Notes: a model not told the origin generated them from the letters alone. A stretch of DNA of 10,127 nucleotides from Chitinophagaceae bacterium (GCA_947461645.1 CANHMN010000045.1:1-10127); one strand, 5' to 3'. Shown: positions 1-6,923, counted from the stretch's first letter. Translations and numbers: made by a program.

Positions 1-666
1 ATGGATATTGGTGAAAGAACTGCTATGGAATTAGGCATTCATGGATTGCATAAAGAGTTAATTAGAATGGTGGGTAGAATGAGGTTCCGTTCTTCTTATG
101 GCCAAAATTTGTTGATGCACAGCAGAGAAACTGCCAATTTATGTAGTATCATGGCTTCGGAACTTGGTATGAATCCAAAATTAGCAAAACGAGCAGGATT
201 GCTTCATGATATTGGTAAAGTTCCTGATGAAGAAACAGAATTGAGTCATGCTTTACTTGGTGCTAAATTAGCAGAAAAATATGGTGAAAATCCTGCAGTA
301 GTTAATGCAATTGGTGCTCACCACGATGAAATGGAAATGAAATTCGTGATATCCCCAATCATTCAGGCTTGCGATGCTATCAGTGGTGCAAGACCAGGAG
401 CGAGAAGAGAAATCATGCAACAATACATTCAACGTATTAAAGACCTTGAAAATCTTGCCTTAGCTTATCAAGGAGTTGAAAAAGCATACGCTATCCAGGC
501 CGGAAGAGAATTGAGGGTAATTGTGGAAGCCGACAAGGTAACCGACAATGACAGTGAAAAACTAAGCTTTGAAATAGCTCAGAAAATACAAACCGAAATG
601 ACTTTCCCCGGACAAATCAAGGTTACAGTTATCAGGGAGAAAAGAGCAGTAAACATAGCTAGATAG
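1..666 (+). CDS. rny: Ribonuclease Y, C-terminal part (5' end outside window)
   Basis: RNase Y is a membrane-anchored endoribonuclease that initiates mRNA decay. The family has an N-terminal membrane helix, a coiled coil, a KH domain and an HD phosphohydrolase domain, about 520 residues in all. Only the last 221 residues are visible. They hold the HD domain: H40 in the HSRE motif, the metal-binding pair H69-D70 in LLHDIGK, and the H107-H108-D109 motif, preceded by the RNase Y hallmark [11 protein letters not shown] (10-20) and [11 protein letters not shown]. The remaining 120 residues match the family's C-terminal region. The ATG at base 1 is almost certainly an internal Met, because the KH domain and coiled coil are missing and the similarity starts immediately. 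No T-tract hairpin follows the stop; rplS begins 145 bases downstream with its own promoter element. Identity is secure; the true start lies upstream of the window. Confidence 0.93.
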   Translation: MDIGERTAMELGIHGLHKELIRMVGRMRFRSSYGQNLLMHSRETANLCSIMASELGMNPKLAKRAGLLHDIGKVPDEETELSHALLGAKLAEKYGENPAVVNAIGAHHDEMEMKFVISPIIQACDAISGARPGARREIMQQYIQRIKDLENLALAYQGVEKAYAIQAGRELRVIVEADKVTDNDSEKLSFEIAQKIQTEMTFPGQIKVTVIREKRAVNIAR

Positions 667-781
667 ACTTTTATACATTATTATTTAATAATATCTATTG
701 CTATTTACGATATAGACATAAGGTTTGAGGTTTTCGACAAAATTTTTAAAGCTTAAACTTCAAACTTTGAATTTTTAACCC

Positions 782-789
782 TACCTTTG
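782..789 (+). promoter_or_regulatory. Bacteroidota -7 promoter element for rplS
   Basis: TACCTTTG is an exact match to the Bacteroidota housekeeping -7 consensus TAnnTTTG. It would place the transcription start near 796, giving a leader of about 16 bases before the rplS ATG. A canonical -33 TTG at the usual 17-23 base spacing is not visible; the nearest TTTG (766-769) is only 12 bases away. Upstream sequence from 667 on is AT-rich with no other gene. Confidence 0.55.
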
Positions 790-811
790 CCGTCCGATAA
801 AAACACAGAAT

Positions 812-1180
812 ATGAACGCAATTGATTTTGTTCATGAGCAAATGACTCAGAAAAACAGTTTACCTGCATTTAAAGCCGGTGACAACATTACTGTAAACTA
901 CAAGATACAGGAAGGAAATAAAGAGCGTATCCAGAGTTTCAAGGGCGACGTTATCAAACGCCAGGGAACCGGTGCCACAGCAACTTTCACCGTTCGTAAG
1001 ATGAGTGATGGTGTTGGTGTAGAAAGACTTTTCCCTATTTACTCTCCAAATATCGAGAGCATCGTTTTAAACAAGGTTGGTCGTGTAAGACGTGCCAAGT
1101 TGTACTTCCTTCGTGAAAGAAGCGGTAAAAGTGCTCGTATCAAGGAAAAAAGAATGGCAGTTGCCGAGAAAAAGAAATAA
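812..1180 (+). CDS. rplS: 50S ribosomal protein L19
   Basis: L19 is a large-subunit protein at the 30S-50S interface. The 122-residue product is close to the usual 115-125. Family hallmarks are visible: the F-x-A/P-G-D-x-(I/V)-x-V segment ([12 protein letters not shown], residues 21-32), the [12 protein letters not shown] core (41-52), the [18 protein letters not shown] segment, and the conserved C-terminal [18 protein letters not shown] followed by a lysine-rich tail. The start is the only reasonable one, because conserved sequence begins within about 10 residues. No Shine-Dalgarno is seen, which is normal for this phylum. An exact TAnnTTTG element lies 23 bases upstream and a strong terminator 23 bases downstream, so it is probably transcribed alone. 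Many bacteria place rplS after rpsP-rimM-trmD; none of these is adjacent here. Confidence 0.97.
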   Translation: MNAIDFVHEQMTQKNSLPAFKAGDNITVNYKIQEGNKERIQSFKGDVIKRQGTGATATFTVRKMSDGVGVERLFPIYSPNIESIVLNKVGRVRRAKLYFLRERSGKSARIKEKRMAVAEKKK

Positions 1181-1202
1181 TCCCCTCAGGATGATTATAT
1201 TG

Positions 1203-1233
1203 AAAGGAAGAAATCGTATTTCTTCCTTTTTTA
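1203..1233 (+). terminator. Rho-independent terminator of rplS
   Basis: A perfect 12-bp inverted repeat, AAAGGAAGAAAT (1203-1214) and ATTTCTTCCTTT (1218-1229), encloses a 3-base CGT loop and runs straight into a T-rich tail. It lies just after the rplS stop and isolates rplS from the genes that follow. Confidence 0.85.
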
Positions 1234-1347
1234 TTTTTAGTCAATTTTGCTTCAATACGAAAGTATTCATGTTTTAAAATGTAAGTGCTGTCAATTAGGT
1301 AAAATATAATAGTGTTTGTAAATTGAATAACATTTAATCAATAACAA

Positions 1348-1473
1348 ATGAAAAAAATAGTATCCGCATTTTTACTGCTTTTAGTTATTCAACTTGTTCT
1401 GTCCTCTTGTTCTAACAGAATCACACCTGAAAGAGCTACTCAAGGAAATCTCAGGAGAGGGGCACATCTTTAG
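1348..1473 (+). CDS. Tiny predicted lipoprotein, 41 residues, function unknown
   Basis: This ORF is too short for most gene callers but looks real. The product begins MKKIVSAFLLLLVIQLVLSS and then has Cys21. That is a basic n-region, a hydrophobic h-region (residues 4-18) and a lipobox LSSC (18-21), the typical Bacteroidota type II signal sequence ending in SSC. After lipidation the mature part would be only 21 residues, mostly polar and basic, containing NRITPERATQGN and ending RRGAHL. The A-rich leader (AATAACAA before ATG) is a normal Bacteroidota start context, and the stop at 1471-1473 is clean. It sits alone between the rplS terminator and tatA; no exact TAnnTTTG element is visible, only a one-base-off TAGTGTTTG at 1311-1319. 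I do not recognise the family. It resembles the mature size of entericidin-like or lysis-protein lipopeptides, but I see no motif linking it to either. An alternative is a decayed remnant of a larger lipoprotein. Confidence 0.62.
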   Translation: MKKIVSAFLLLLVIQLVLSSCSNRITPERATQGNLRRGAHL

Positions 1474-1548
1474 TAGTCTTAAAAAAGGGCTTGTTTTAAC
1501 TTATACAATAAAATAAATGGGTTAACTTCGTTACTTAATTTTAAAACC

Positions 1549-1764
1549 ATGTCGAATTTATTTTCAAATTTTCAACTTCTGTTGTCATTGCCAGGAGGAA
1601 GTGAGTGGATACTTATCATTCTAGTTGTTTTACTTTTCTTCGGAGGAAGAAAGATTCCTGAATTGATGAGGGGTGTTGGTAGAGGAATTCGTGAGTTTAA
1701 TGATGCCAAGAGCAATCTTAAAACTGAGATTGAAGAGGGCATGCAGGAAAAAGATAAAAAGTAA
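1549..1764 (+). CDS. tatA: Twin-arginine translocase subunit TatA/TatE
   Basis: TatA oligomerises with TatBC to move folded proteins with twin-arginine signals across the inner membrane. The 71-residue product has the family layout: a short periplasmic N-terminus, one membrane helix (W20 to F31), the conserved FGG turn (F31-G33), then RKIPELMRGVGRGIREF as the amphipathic helix lying on the membrane (about 34-50), and a charged tail (51-71, ending EKDKK). Its length and the FG-x-K/R-x-P-E signature fit TatA/E better than TatB, which is longer. No tatC or tatB is adjacent, so it must work with a TatC encoded elsewhere. It is separated from the small lipoprotein by 75 bases without a clear terminator, so joint transcription is possible. 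The next gene, pabB, is convergent. Confidence 0.92.
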   Translation: MSNLFSNFQLLLSLPGGSEWILIILVVLLFFGGRKIPELMRGVGRGIREFNDAKSNLKTEIEEGMQEKDKK

Positions 1765-1812
1765 TACGCCTTAAGGCCTTTTAATTTATTACCGAAGTAA
1801 TTTACCTTTCTT

Positions 1813-1841
1813 AACCGGAAGTGGATGCTTCGGTTTTTTTA
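1813..1841 (+). terminator. Probable terminator of tatA with an alternative hairpin partner
   Basis: AACCGGAAG (1813-1821) pairs with CTTCGGTT (1828-1835) with one bulged G and is followed by seven or more Ts, a reasonable + strand intrinsic terminator 49 bases after tatA. The same 3' arm can instead pair perfectly with ACCGAAG at 1791-1797, forming a longer loop. The structure has no T-tract on the - strand, so I see no clear terminator for pabB in the 125 bases between the genes. Confidence 0.6.
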
Positions 1842-1889
1842 TGACTAATAAGTATGTGCTTTATTAAAGTATGCTGTTGAACAAAATCG

Positions 1890-3179
1890 TTACCCTTCTG
1901 TGTTCATCTTGTTGAACAATGATTTGATGGCAGAAAGTTTAAGGAGTGTTTCTTCAAACTCGGCTTCTGGATCGCTATTGATGGTTATTCCGCCTCCTGC
2001 ATAATAAGAAAGCAAATGGGTTTTAGCTTGGTAAAATATGCTTCTAATAACCACATTGAAATCAAAATCTCCATCGGGAGTAACGTAACCAATGCTTCCT
2101 GAAAAAAGACCTCTAGGTGTATTTTCAAACCTGTTGATCAATTCCATCACTTTTGTTTTAGGTGCCCCAGTCATTGATCCCATAGGAAAGCAAGCTTCAA
2201 TAATGTCTGTCCAATGTTTATCGGCATCCACTTCACAGGCAATACTGCTAATCATTTGAAATACTTGAGAAAAGGTATGAATTTCACACAATGCTGATAC
2301 ATTTACCGATCCTCTCTTCGCTATTTTACTCAAATCGTTTCTTACCAGATCCACAGTCATGATGTTTTCACTTCTTTCTTTTTCACTTTCCTTTAATTGT
2401 TTCAGCGATGTTGCATCGGCTTTTTTATCTGCCGGAAATCTTGGGGCGGTTCCTTTTATAGGTTGAGACAATACCTTATTCCCTTTTTTTTGTAAAAATC
2501 TTTCCGGACTGGCACACAAGCAGTAATTGTCATTTATTCTGTAGAGTGCTGAAAAAGGATTTGGAGATAATTCCCTTAATTTGACATAAGAGACAACAGG
2601 ATCTATGCTTGCATTTTTATCTGTGAAAGACTGACAAAAATTTAACTCATAACAATCGCCTCGCTGAATATGGTTCTTGATCTTTTGAATAGCCGTTAGG
2701 TATTCTTCTTTAGAGATGTTTGGTAGTGCGTTTACTTTTACTGCAGCTTTTGTAACTGGCGATGTGCTTTGTTGGGCTATTATCTCTTCAAATATCTTAT
2801 CAGGAGAGATGCTATCTGAGCTTATGGATAGACGATTGGGATACAGAATTAGCAATGTTTGCGGTTCGAAAAAAAAGCCATCGGAAAAACCATCGTCACC
2901 TTTTTCAGTTTGTGGATAGTTTATATGACCAAACAACCAGGAAGGTTGTTTTTGGTGAAATTCTTTTATCGTGGAAAACAGATCTTCCTGCTGGAGTGTT
3001 ATGCTTCGTTTTGCACCAACTGCAAGCATGCATAAAAAATTACTTTCTGTTTTTTCAGTCTCATTGTTGTCTAAAAAAGAAAAGATGTTGAACCGGCTTA
3101 CCCAGTTCAACATCTTCCATTTGAATTCTTCAGTATCGCTGACAATAAATTCGGAGAGTGTAGTTTTCAAATTGTTCAT
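1890..3179 (-). CDS. pabB: Aminodeoxychorismate synthase component I
   Basis: PabB converts chorismate plus ammonia to 4-amino-4-deoxychorismate, the precursor of the p-aminobenzoate in folate; the ammonia comes from a glutaminase subunit, PabA. The 429-residue product has a divergent N-terminal half and a clear chorismate-binding domain (about 155-425): RGDCYELNFCQ (173-183), ASPERF (223-228), PIKGTAPR (240-247), SENIMTVDLVRNDL (270-283), GSMTGAPK (334-341) and the metal-binding YAGGGITINSDPEAEFEET (393-411). Lys242 in PIKGT is diagnostic: PabB-type enzymes use this lysine for a covalent intermediate, whereas anthranilate synthase TrpE has PIAGT. This favours PabB over TrpE. No pabA or pabC lies nearby. 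The start is supported by a TAATG overlap with the upstream block-charged protein gene, implying translational coupling. The product is within the family's usual size and shows no sign of damage. Confidence 0.9.
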   Translation of the reverse strand: MNNLKTTLSEFIVSDTEEFKWKMLNWVSRFNIFSFLDNNETEKTESNFLCMLAVGAKRSITLQQEDLFSTIKEFHQKQPSWLFGHINYPQTEKGDDGFSDGFFFEPQTLLILYPNRLSISSDSISPDKIFEEIIAQQSTSPVTKAAVKVNALPNISKEEYLTAIQKIKNHIQRGDCYELNFCQSFTDKNASIDPVVSYVKLRELSPNPFSALYRINDNYCLCASPERFLQKKGNKVLSQPIKGTAPRFPADKKADATSLKQLKESEKERSENIMTVDLVRNDLSKIAKRGSVNVSALCEIHTFSQVFQMISSIACEVDADKHWTDIIEACFPMGSMTGAPKTKVMELINRFENTPRGLFSGSIGYVTPDGDFDFNVVIRSIFYQAKTHLLSYYAGGGITINSDPEAEFEETLLKLSAIKSLFNKMNTEG

Positions 3180-3181
3180 TA
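3177..3181 (-). promoter_or_regulatory. TAATG stop-start overlap coupling the acidic-block gene to pabB
   Basis: On the - strand the stop TAA (3181-3179) and the pabB start ATG (3179-3177) share one base. No Shine-Dalgarno is apparent because the upstream sequence is Asp codons (GAT/GAC). This is the geometry for termination-reinitiation and implies PabB translation depends on translation of the upstream gene. Confidence 0.7.
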
Positions 3182-3601
3182 AAAGTCGTCGTCATCAAAT
3201 CCGCCGCCGTTCATATCATCATCGAACAAGTCTAAATTTTTAAAGTCGTCATCCGCATCAAAATCGTCATCAGATTTTGATGATTTCTTTGTGGGAGATT
3301 TTTTATTTTTTGACTTTGGCATTTCAAACTCATCAAAATCAGGATCCCAGTTGTCGTCTTCCTCAACAGCATCCCAATCGTCCTTCACATCTATATCATC
3401 ATCGTCGTCATCTTCATCTGAATTGCTTTTTTTCTTGGAAGATGTTTTAGACAATGTTGTATTCTCTTCTAGATCATCATCATCGTCTAGTTCGTCATCA
3501 GCTTTTGATTTGGTTGATGATTTTTTGGGAGCAGAAGCTTTTTTAGGTGCAGCTGATTTTTTTGGTGCACTGCTTTTTTCCTTGTCAGATTTAGTTGCCA
3601 T
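3179..3601 (-). CDS. Disordered protein of alternating basic and acidic blocks, unknown function
   Basis: The 140-residue product is low-complexity with segregated charge. Blocks in order: basic Lys/Ser/Ala/Pro with three APKK repeats (1-33), acidic (35-47, including DDDDDL), basic Lys/Ser (52-59), acidic (62-91, with a DEDDDDDD run and the aromatic motifs DDWDAVEEDDNWDPDFDEF), basic Lys/Ser (94-109), and acidic (111-140) ending GGGFDDDDF. No membrane segment, signal peptide or cysteine is present, so it is cytoplasmic and probably unfolded. The N-terminus resembles the Pro-Ala-Lys repeats of histone H1-like proteins; the C-terminus, an acidic run with a terminal Phe, resembles the tip of single-stranded DNA-binding protein, but the usual Pro before Phe is missing. 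It lies 79 bases after purA and overlaps pabB by one base. The reading frame is credible despite low complexity because its ends fit the operon. Nucleic-acid binding or chaperone-like roles are guesses. Confidence 0.8.
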   Translation of the reverse strand: MATKSDKEKSSAPKKSAAPKKASAPKKSSTKSKADDELDDDDDLEENTTLSKTSSKKKSNSDEDDDDDDIDVKDDWDAVEEDDNWDPDFDEFEMPKSKNKKSPTKKSSKSDDDFDADDDFKNLDLFDDDMNGGGFDDDDF

Positions 3602-3680
3602 AGTTAAAGAAATTAATGCTGTAAAATTTCCACGAGTTTTTCAATTAGCCAAATATTTTTCGAATTATTTTTTAACTATT

Positions 3681-4946
3681 TCAACTTACGGGAACAATTT
3701 GATTTCTTCCCGGACCATTACTGATGTAATCAATGTTTATGCCTAAAAATTCTTTGAGGTATCCGATATAGATTTTCATTTTTTCGGGCATGTTTTCATA
3801 TATTACCACGTTGGAGATGTTGCAATTCCATCCCTCGAAATTTTTATACTTAGGTTCAATGCTCATGTCATTCATTTGGAAAGGAATATGCAACGTTTCT
3901 TTGCCATCAATCACATATGCATTGCATACCTTGAGCTCCTTCATTTCATCCAGCACATCTGCTTTTGTCATTACGAGTTTGGTAATACCATTAAGCATGC
4001 AAGCGTATTGAAGCGCCACTAGATCAATCCATCCGCAGCGTCTTGGCCTTCCCGTTGTGCTTCCAAATTCGTTGCCAGCTTTTCTGATAAACTCGCCGGT
4101 GTCGTCATGTAATTCTGTAGGAAAAGGTCCACTTCCTACGCGTGTACAATAAGCTTTGGTGATACCAATTACTTCTCTGATGTGTTGTGGCGCTATTCCT
4201 AATCCTGAGCATACCCCAGCAGAAATAGTATTGCTGCTGGTTACAAATGGAAACGTACCAAAGTCAACATCAAGCATACTTCCTTGAGCACCTTCAGCAA
4301 GAATTTTCTTTCCAGCTTTCAATTGTTGATTGATAAAATATTCTCCATTGATGATGTTGAGGGTCTTCAAAAATTCTACGGCTTCGAAAAATTCATTTTC
4401 CCAATTGCTGATGTCTTCGTCAAATTGATAATTGTTAAGCAACTGGAGGTGTTTGGCTTTTAAGGCTTGATAGGACGTTTTAAAATCGCTTCTCAACAAA
4501 TCTCCTACCCTCAAGCCGTTTCTGCCGGTCTTATCCATATAGGCAGGTCCGATTCCTTTTAGTGTGCTTCCTATTTTATTGCTGCCTTTCGACAATTCGC
4601 TTGCCTTGTCGAGAGCGCGATGGGTAGGAACGATAATATGTGTGCGTTCGCTGATAAAAAGATTGTGTTTTACATCAACTCCATGTATCGCAACTGCTTC
4701 GCATTCTTTTTTTAATGTAACAGGATCCAGCACAACTCCGTTTCCTATCAAATTGATTTTATCCCTGTGAAAAATTCCGCTGGGTATTTGATGAAGTACA
4801 ACTTTGTTTTCGTTGAGATAAAGGGTATGTCCGGCATTGGGGCCTCCTTGGAATCTTGCAATGATGTCATAATCTTTGGCAAAAAAATCCACGATTTTTC
4901 CCTTGCCTTCATCACCCCATTGTAAACCCAAAATTACATCTACCAT
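3681..4946 (-). CDS. purA: Adenylosuccinate synthetase
   Basis: PurA joins IMP and aspartate using GTP to make adenylosuccinate, the first committed step from IMP to AMP, in the cytoplasm. The 421-residue product is full length (family about 425-432). Visible motifs: GDEGKGK (11-17) with catalytic Asp12; RFQGGPNAGHT (31-41) with catalytic His40; the effector segment around GSTLKGIGPAYMDK (126-139); AEGAQGSMLDVDFGTFPFVTSSN (218-239, the conserved IMP-binding stretch); TRVGSGPFPTEL (268-279); TTGRPRRCGWIDL (297-309) carrying the Arg residues that bind aspartate and nucleotide; and the guanine-binding TKAD (327-330). The start MVDVILGLQWGDEG is the standard N-terminus. It begins 31 bases after the clpX stop with no terminator or clear promoter between, so it is likely read from the clpX promoter, and is followed by the block-charged protein and pabB. 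Confidence 0.97.
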   Translation of the reverse strand: MVDVILGLQWGDEGKGKIVDFFAKDYDIIARFQGGPNAGHTLYLNENKVVLHQIPSGIFHRDKINLIGNGVVLDPVTLKKECEAVAIHGVDVKHNLFISERTHIIVPTHRALDKASELSKGSNKIGSTLKGIGPAYMDKTGRNGLRVGDLLRSDFKTSYQALKAKHLQLLNNYQFDEDISNWENEFFEAVEFLKTLNIINGEYFINQQLKAGKKILAEGAQGSMLDVDFGTFPFVTSSNTISAGVCSGLGIAPQHIREVIGITKAYCTRVGSGPFPTELHDDTGEFIRKAGNEFGSTTGRPRRCGWIDLVALQYACMLNGITKLVMTKADVLDEMKELKVCNAYVIDGKETLHIPFQMNDMSIEPKYKNFEGWNCNISNVVIYENMPEKMKIYIGYLKEFLGINIDYISNGPGRNQIVPVS

Positions 4947-4977
4947 TATTATTTGTTGTTTTATTGTTCTAAAACGA

Positions 4978-6219
4978 TTAGGCTGCTTTTAATTTGCTGA
5001 GTTTGGAAAGGTTGAATTTACTCTCCGCATATTCAAGCGTTACTTTGAATTCTTTTACCTTATTGGATGGAAGCTGATACATGGCGTCTGTTAGAATAGC
5101 TTCACAAATGCTTCTCAAGCCACGGGCTCCCAATTTGTATTCTAATGCTTTTTGCACCATGAAGTCGTAAACCTCCAAATCAAAAGTCAACTTGATGTCT
5201 TCCAGTTCAAAGAGTCTGATGTATTGTTTAATAAGTGCATTTCTGGGTTCCGTAAGAATGCTTCTAAGTGTTTCTGCATCCAATGGATTGAGATAAGTTA
5301 CCACAGGCAAACGTCCGAGCAATTCGGGTATAAGACCAAATTGTTTAAGGTCTACCGCATTTACAAATTGAAGCAGGTTATTTTGTTTCAATTCCTGCAT
5401 TTCTTTGTTTACATTAAAACCTATAGCATTGGTGTTTACCCTTCTTGCAATGATTTTATCTATACCATCGAATGCACCCCCGCAAATAAACAGGATGTTT
5501 TGTGTGTTGACTTTAATCAGTTTTTGATCGGGATGTTTTCTTCCTCCCTGAGGCGGAACAAGCACTTCGCTGCCTTCCAGTAATTTCAGCAGCCCTTGCT
5601 GCACTCCCTCTCCACTTACATCTCTTGTGATGGAAGGATTGTCACTTTTTCTGGCAATTTTATCAATCTCATCAATATATACAATACCGTGTTCTGCTGC
5701 TGCAACATCATAATTACAAGACTGCAACAGCCTGGTGAGCATGCTTTCCACATCTTCACCCACATATCCTGCTTCTGTAAAAACCGTTGCATCAACAATA
5801 GCAAATGGAACATTCAACATCCGTGCGATAGATTTGGCAAGTAATGTTTTACCTGTTCCGGTTTCACCTACCATTACAATGTTGCTTTTTTCTATCTCAA
5901 CATCATTTTCTGCTTGTTGGTTAACCCTTTTGTAATGGTTGTAAACTGCTACTGCCAGTACCTTTTTAGCATCATTTTGTCCAATCACATAACTGTCGAG
6001 GAATGCTGTAATTTCAACTGGCTTTTTTAAAAAATTTTTTTGTGAGGAATTTTCTGTAGCGTTTGACTTAGGCTTCTCCGTTAGTTCGCGGCTTACAATT
6101 TCGTTGGCGTGCTCCACACAGTTTTCACAAATGTGGCCTTCCTGGCCGGTGATGAGGATCTTAACTTCATCTTTATTTCTTCCGCAAAACGAACATTGCA
6201 GGTTATCTTTTTTGGGCAT
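4978..6219 (-). CDS. clpX: ATP-dependent Clp protease ATP-binding subunit ClpX
   Basis: ClpX is the AAA+ hexameric unfoldase that feeds substrates, including ssrA-tagged proteins, into ClpP. The 413-residue product is complete. The N-terminal zinc-binding domain has C9-x2-C12 and C31-x2-C34. The AAA+ core has Walker A GETGTGKT (118-125), the pore loop GYVG (151-154), Walker B VYIDEID (180-186), the RKH pore loop (227-229), the ClpP-docking tripeptide IGF (266-268), the arginine finger in ELLGRLP (Arg303), and sensor 2 GARGLR (364-369, Arg366). Presence of IGF confirms that it partners ClpP. It lies 93 bases downstream of clpP but behind a terminator, with its own -7 element, so the ratio of unfoldase to peptidase may be set independently. 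The extreme C-terminus ends SKLKAA. It appears to head a purA-containing operon. Confidence 0.97.
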   Translation of the reverse strand: MPKKDNLQCSFCGRNKDEVKILITGQEGHICENCVEHANEIVSRELTEKPKSNATENSSQKNFLKKPVEITAFLDSYVIGQNDAKKVLAVAVYNHYKRVNQQAENDVEIEKSNIVMVGETGTGKTLLAKSIARMLNVPFAIVDATVFTEAGYVGEDVESMLTRLLQSCNYDVAAAEHGIVYIDEIDKIARKSDNPSITRDVSGEGVQQGLLKLLEGSEVLVPPQGGRKHPDQKLIKVNTQNILFICGGAFDGIDKIIARRVNTNAIGFNVNKEMQELKQNNLLQFVNAVDLKQFGLIPELLGRLPVVTYLNPLDAETLRSILTEPRNALIKQYIRLFELEDIKLTFDLEVYDFMVQKALEYKLGARGLRSICEAILTDAMYQLPSNKVKEFKVTLEYAESKFNLSKLSKLKAA

Positions 6220-6245
6220 TTTGGAGCGATTTTTTTGAAACCGGG

Positions 6246-6253
6246 CAAAGATA
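6246..6253 (-). promoter_or_regulatory. Bacteroidota -7 promoter element for clpX
   Basis: On the - strand TATCTTTG (6253 down to 6246) matches TAnnTTTG exactly, 26 bases before the clpX ATG. No TTG stands at the usual -33 spacing; the T-run of the upstream terminator (6275-6270) falls roughly there. The predicted start of transcription is near 6239, just outside the terminator hairpin, with a leader of about 20 bases. Confidence 0.6.
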
Positions 6254-6267
6254 GTTAATGGTCAGGA

Positions 6268-6297
6268 AGAAAAAAGGGCTCTTTTTACAGAGCCCTT
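6268..6297 (-). terminator. Rho-independent terminator after the clpP pair
   Basis: AAGGGCTCT (6274-6282) and AGAGCCCTT (6289-6297) form a perfect 9-bp stem with a 6-base loop. Read on the - strand, the stem is followed by a run of six Ts. It lies 15 bases after the second clpP stop and separates the clpP genes from clpX. There is no T-tract in the + direction. Confidence 0.85.
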
Positions 6298-6311
6298 GAA
6301 TGTATTTGATT

Positions 6312-6923
6312 TTAAAATTTTTCGAGAAGTTTATCGACTATTCCGTATGCGATGGATTCTTTGGCGTCCATCCAATAATCACGGTCGAAATCTTTCATTA
6401 CCTTTTCAAAGGTTTGGCCACAATTGTCTGCCAAAAGCTGTGCACCCATTTCCTTTGTTTTTTGAATTTGAAGTGCCATGATTTCGAGGTCAGCGCTTGT
6501 TCCTCTCCCGCCACCGCTGGGCTGGTGTATCATCACTTCTCCATGCGGAAAAATATATCTTTTACCTTTGGCTCCGCCACTTAAAAGGATGCTGCCCATG
6601 CTAGCTGCCATACCCATGCATACTGTGCTTACAGGCGAGCTAATCATTTGCATAGTATCATAAATAACCATGCCGCTTGTTACAACACCGCCCGGACTGT
6701 TGATGTAAAAAGTAATTTCCTTTCCCGGATCGATGGCTTCAAGGTAAAGAAGCCTGTCAGTTATTTCTTTGGCGCTTTTATCATCTACCGGTCCCCAAAG
6801 AAATACTTTTCTCTGTTCTATGAATTTTTTATCGAACATCCAGCCACTCATCATTTTCTCCATTGGATTTTCCGGCATTTCCATTGGATTTTCTTCCTCC
6901 ATTCGAATGTTTTTGGTATTCAT
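6312..6923 (-). CDS. clpP: Clp protease proteolytic subunit, second paralogue
   Basis: This is the second of two adjacent ClpP serine peptidase subunits, 203 residues. The triad is intact: Ser108 in GMAASMG (104-110), His133 in MIHQPS (131-136), and Asp182 in DFDRDYWM (178-185). The YINSPGG motif (73-79) and the DRD oligomer sensor (180-182) are kept. It differs strongly from its neighbour: it lacks the usual DVYSRL axial-loop region and instead has a Met/Glu/Pro-rich N-terminus with a seven-residue tandem duplication (ENPMEMP then ENPMEKM), and the handle reads [22 protein letters not shown]. It ends abruptly at EKF without a tail. It starts 50 bases after the first clpP and is followed by a terminator. 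It may form its own rings or mixed complexes with the other ClpP. The start is the first ATG with the frame; Met8 is an alternative. Confidence 0.93.
   Translation of the reverse strand: MNTKNIRMEEENPMEMPENPMEKMMSGWMFDKKFIEQRKVFLWGPVDDKSAKEITDRLLYLEAIDPGKEITFYINSPGGVVTSGMVIYDTMQMISSPVSTVCMGMAASMGSILLSGGAKGKRYIFPHGEVMIHQPSGGGRGTSADLEIMALQIQKTKEMGAQLLADNCGQTFEKVMKDFDRDYWMDAKESIAYGIVDKLLEKF
6859..6893 (-). repeat. Two 14-bp direct repeats with 21-bp period in clpP2
   Basis: TCCATTGGATTTTC occurs identically at 6859-6872 and 6880-6893 on the + strand. The 21-base period keeps the reading frame and encodes the duplicated heptapeptide near the N-terminus of the second ClpP, consistent with an in-frame tandem duplication. 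Confidence 0.8.

Noticed and set aside
1..3. ATG at base 1 as the true start of rny
   Set aside because: The protein opens inside conserved RNase Y sequence, with the membrane anchor, coiled coil and KH domain missing, so the gene is cut by the window edge.
690..710. AT-rich near-palindrome after rny as a terminator
   Set aside because: The TATTATTTAATAATA-like sequence has no GC pairs and no T-tract, so a stable terminator hairpin is not supported.
1890..3179. Anthranilate synthase TrpE rather than PabB
   Set aside because: The PIKGT lysine is the PabB-type residue where TrpE has Ala, and no trp genes are adjacent.
3291..3746. Serine-rich 151-residue ORF on the + strand
   Set aside because: It is the antisense shadow of the Asp-rich runs of the block-charged protein (GAT/GAC reads as Ser codons in the other frame) and extends into the purA end.
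5152..5583. 143-residue + strand ORF opposite clpX
   Set aside because: It lies wholly antisense to conserved clpX sequence, has no recognisable domain and no start context; a chance open frame.
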